Assembly (NCBI GenBank): GCA_963743285.1 | Contig: CAVUPF010000010.1 | Location: forward strand, 17,336 to 81,335 | DNA from: CAVUPF01 sp963743285 | GTDB lineage: Bacteria > Actinomycetota > Thermoleophilia > Solirubrobacterales > 70-9 | Length of the DNA: 64,000 nucleotides | Direction of reading: 5' to 3' | Part shown: positions 63,996-64,000 of the stretch, piece by piece | How positions within the stretch are numbered: the first letter of the stretch is position 1 | Layout: each line of letters starts with the position of its first letter | The notes under the pieces: generated by a model | Seen by the model: the letters and a program-made list of their open reading frames with translations, nothing else | The model's database searches: none | What the model was told of the DNA's origin: nothing | Translations under genes and position numbers: made by a program

Positions 63996-64000
63996 ACCCT

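Overview
The window is a high-GC chromosome segment with frequent GTG and TTG starts. Its two-component sensors, DrrA/DrrB-like exporter and small-gene repertoire suggest an actinobacterium, perhaps of the Thermoleophilia type; that placement is inference. The left half (1-36.6 kb) is chromosomal background. The right half (about 36.7-64 kb) has the look of an integrative element loaded with defence-type genes.

Left part. An ftsH-type AAA protease gene is broken twice: by a 0.95-kb IS5-type insertion whose exact removal restores the frame, and by a later frameshift. Then come polyphosphate kinase 2, a cupin, an amino-acid permease, membrane proteins, a broken CPBP protease, a receiver/histidine kinase/LuxR regulator operon, and a one-piece ATPase-permease drug exporter.

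Centre (14-34 kb). A DevS/DosS-like double-GAF kinase stands divergent to a NarL-type regulator. The surrounding genes fit energy-limited or hypoxic survival: PEP synthase, Zn alcohol dehydrogenase, CtpF-like P-type ATPase, trehalose synthase, a three-gene cytochrome b operon including an unlisted 58-aa membrane peptide, universal stress protein, acetate kinase, phosphoketolase, an SQR/NDH-2-like flavoprotein and a ZIP transporter. Phosphoketolase and acetate kinase together would give ATP from sugar phosphates; PEP synthase would return pyruvate to gluconeogenesis. The usp and ackA genes overlap tail to tail, and a relic of the same arrangement lies 7 kb away.

Right part. After an ABC exporter, an IS1380-type element splits a small gene behind a sigma factor. 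A MobF relaxase-helicase, single-strand binding protein, ArdC antirestriction protein, several small genes and a tyrosine recombinase with a small HTH partner mark a conjugative or mobilizable element. Cargo includes a HEPN-motif protein, a PHP-ATPase of TrlF type, a RES-domain protein, a DUF6011 protein and a tightly coupled operon (52.9-59.0 kb) of DNA methyltransferase, DNA-binding-like protein, Cas4-like nuclease, unknown protein and SF1 helicase. This operon is the best candidate for an undescribed defence system. tRNA 3'-end fragments and direct repeats at 60.6-62.4 kb look like nested attachment-site scars.

At least nine single-base frameshifts break otherwise well conserved genes. They may be real decay or indel errors in the assembly, which limits any claim that a given gene is dead.
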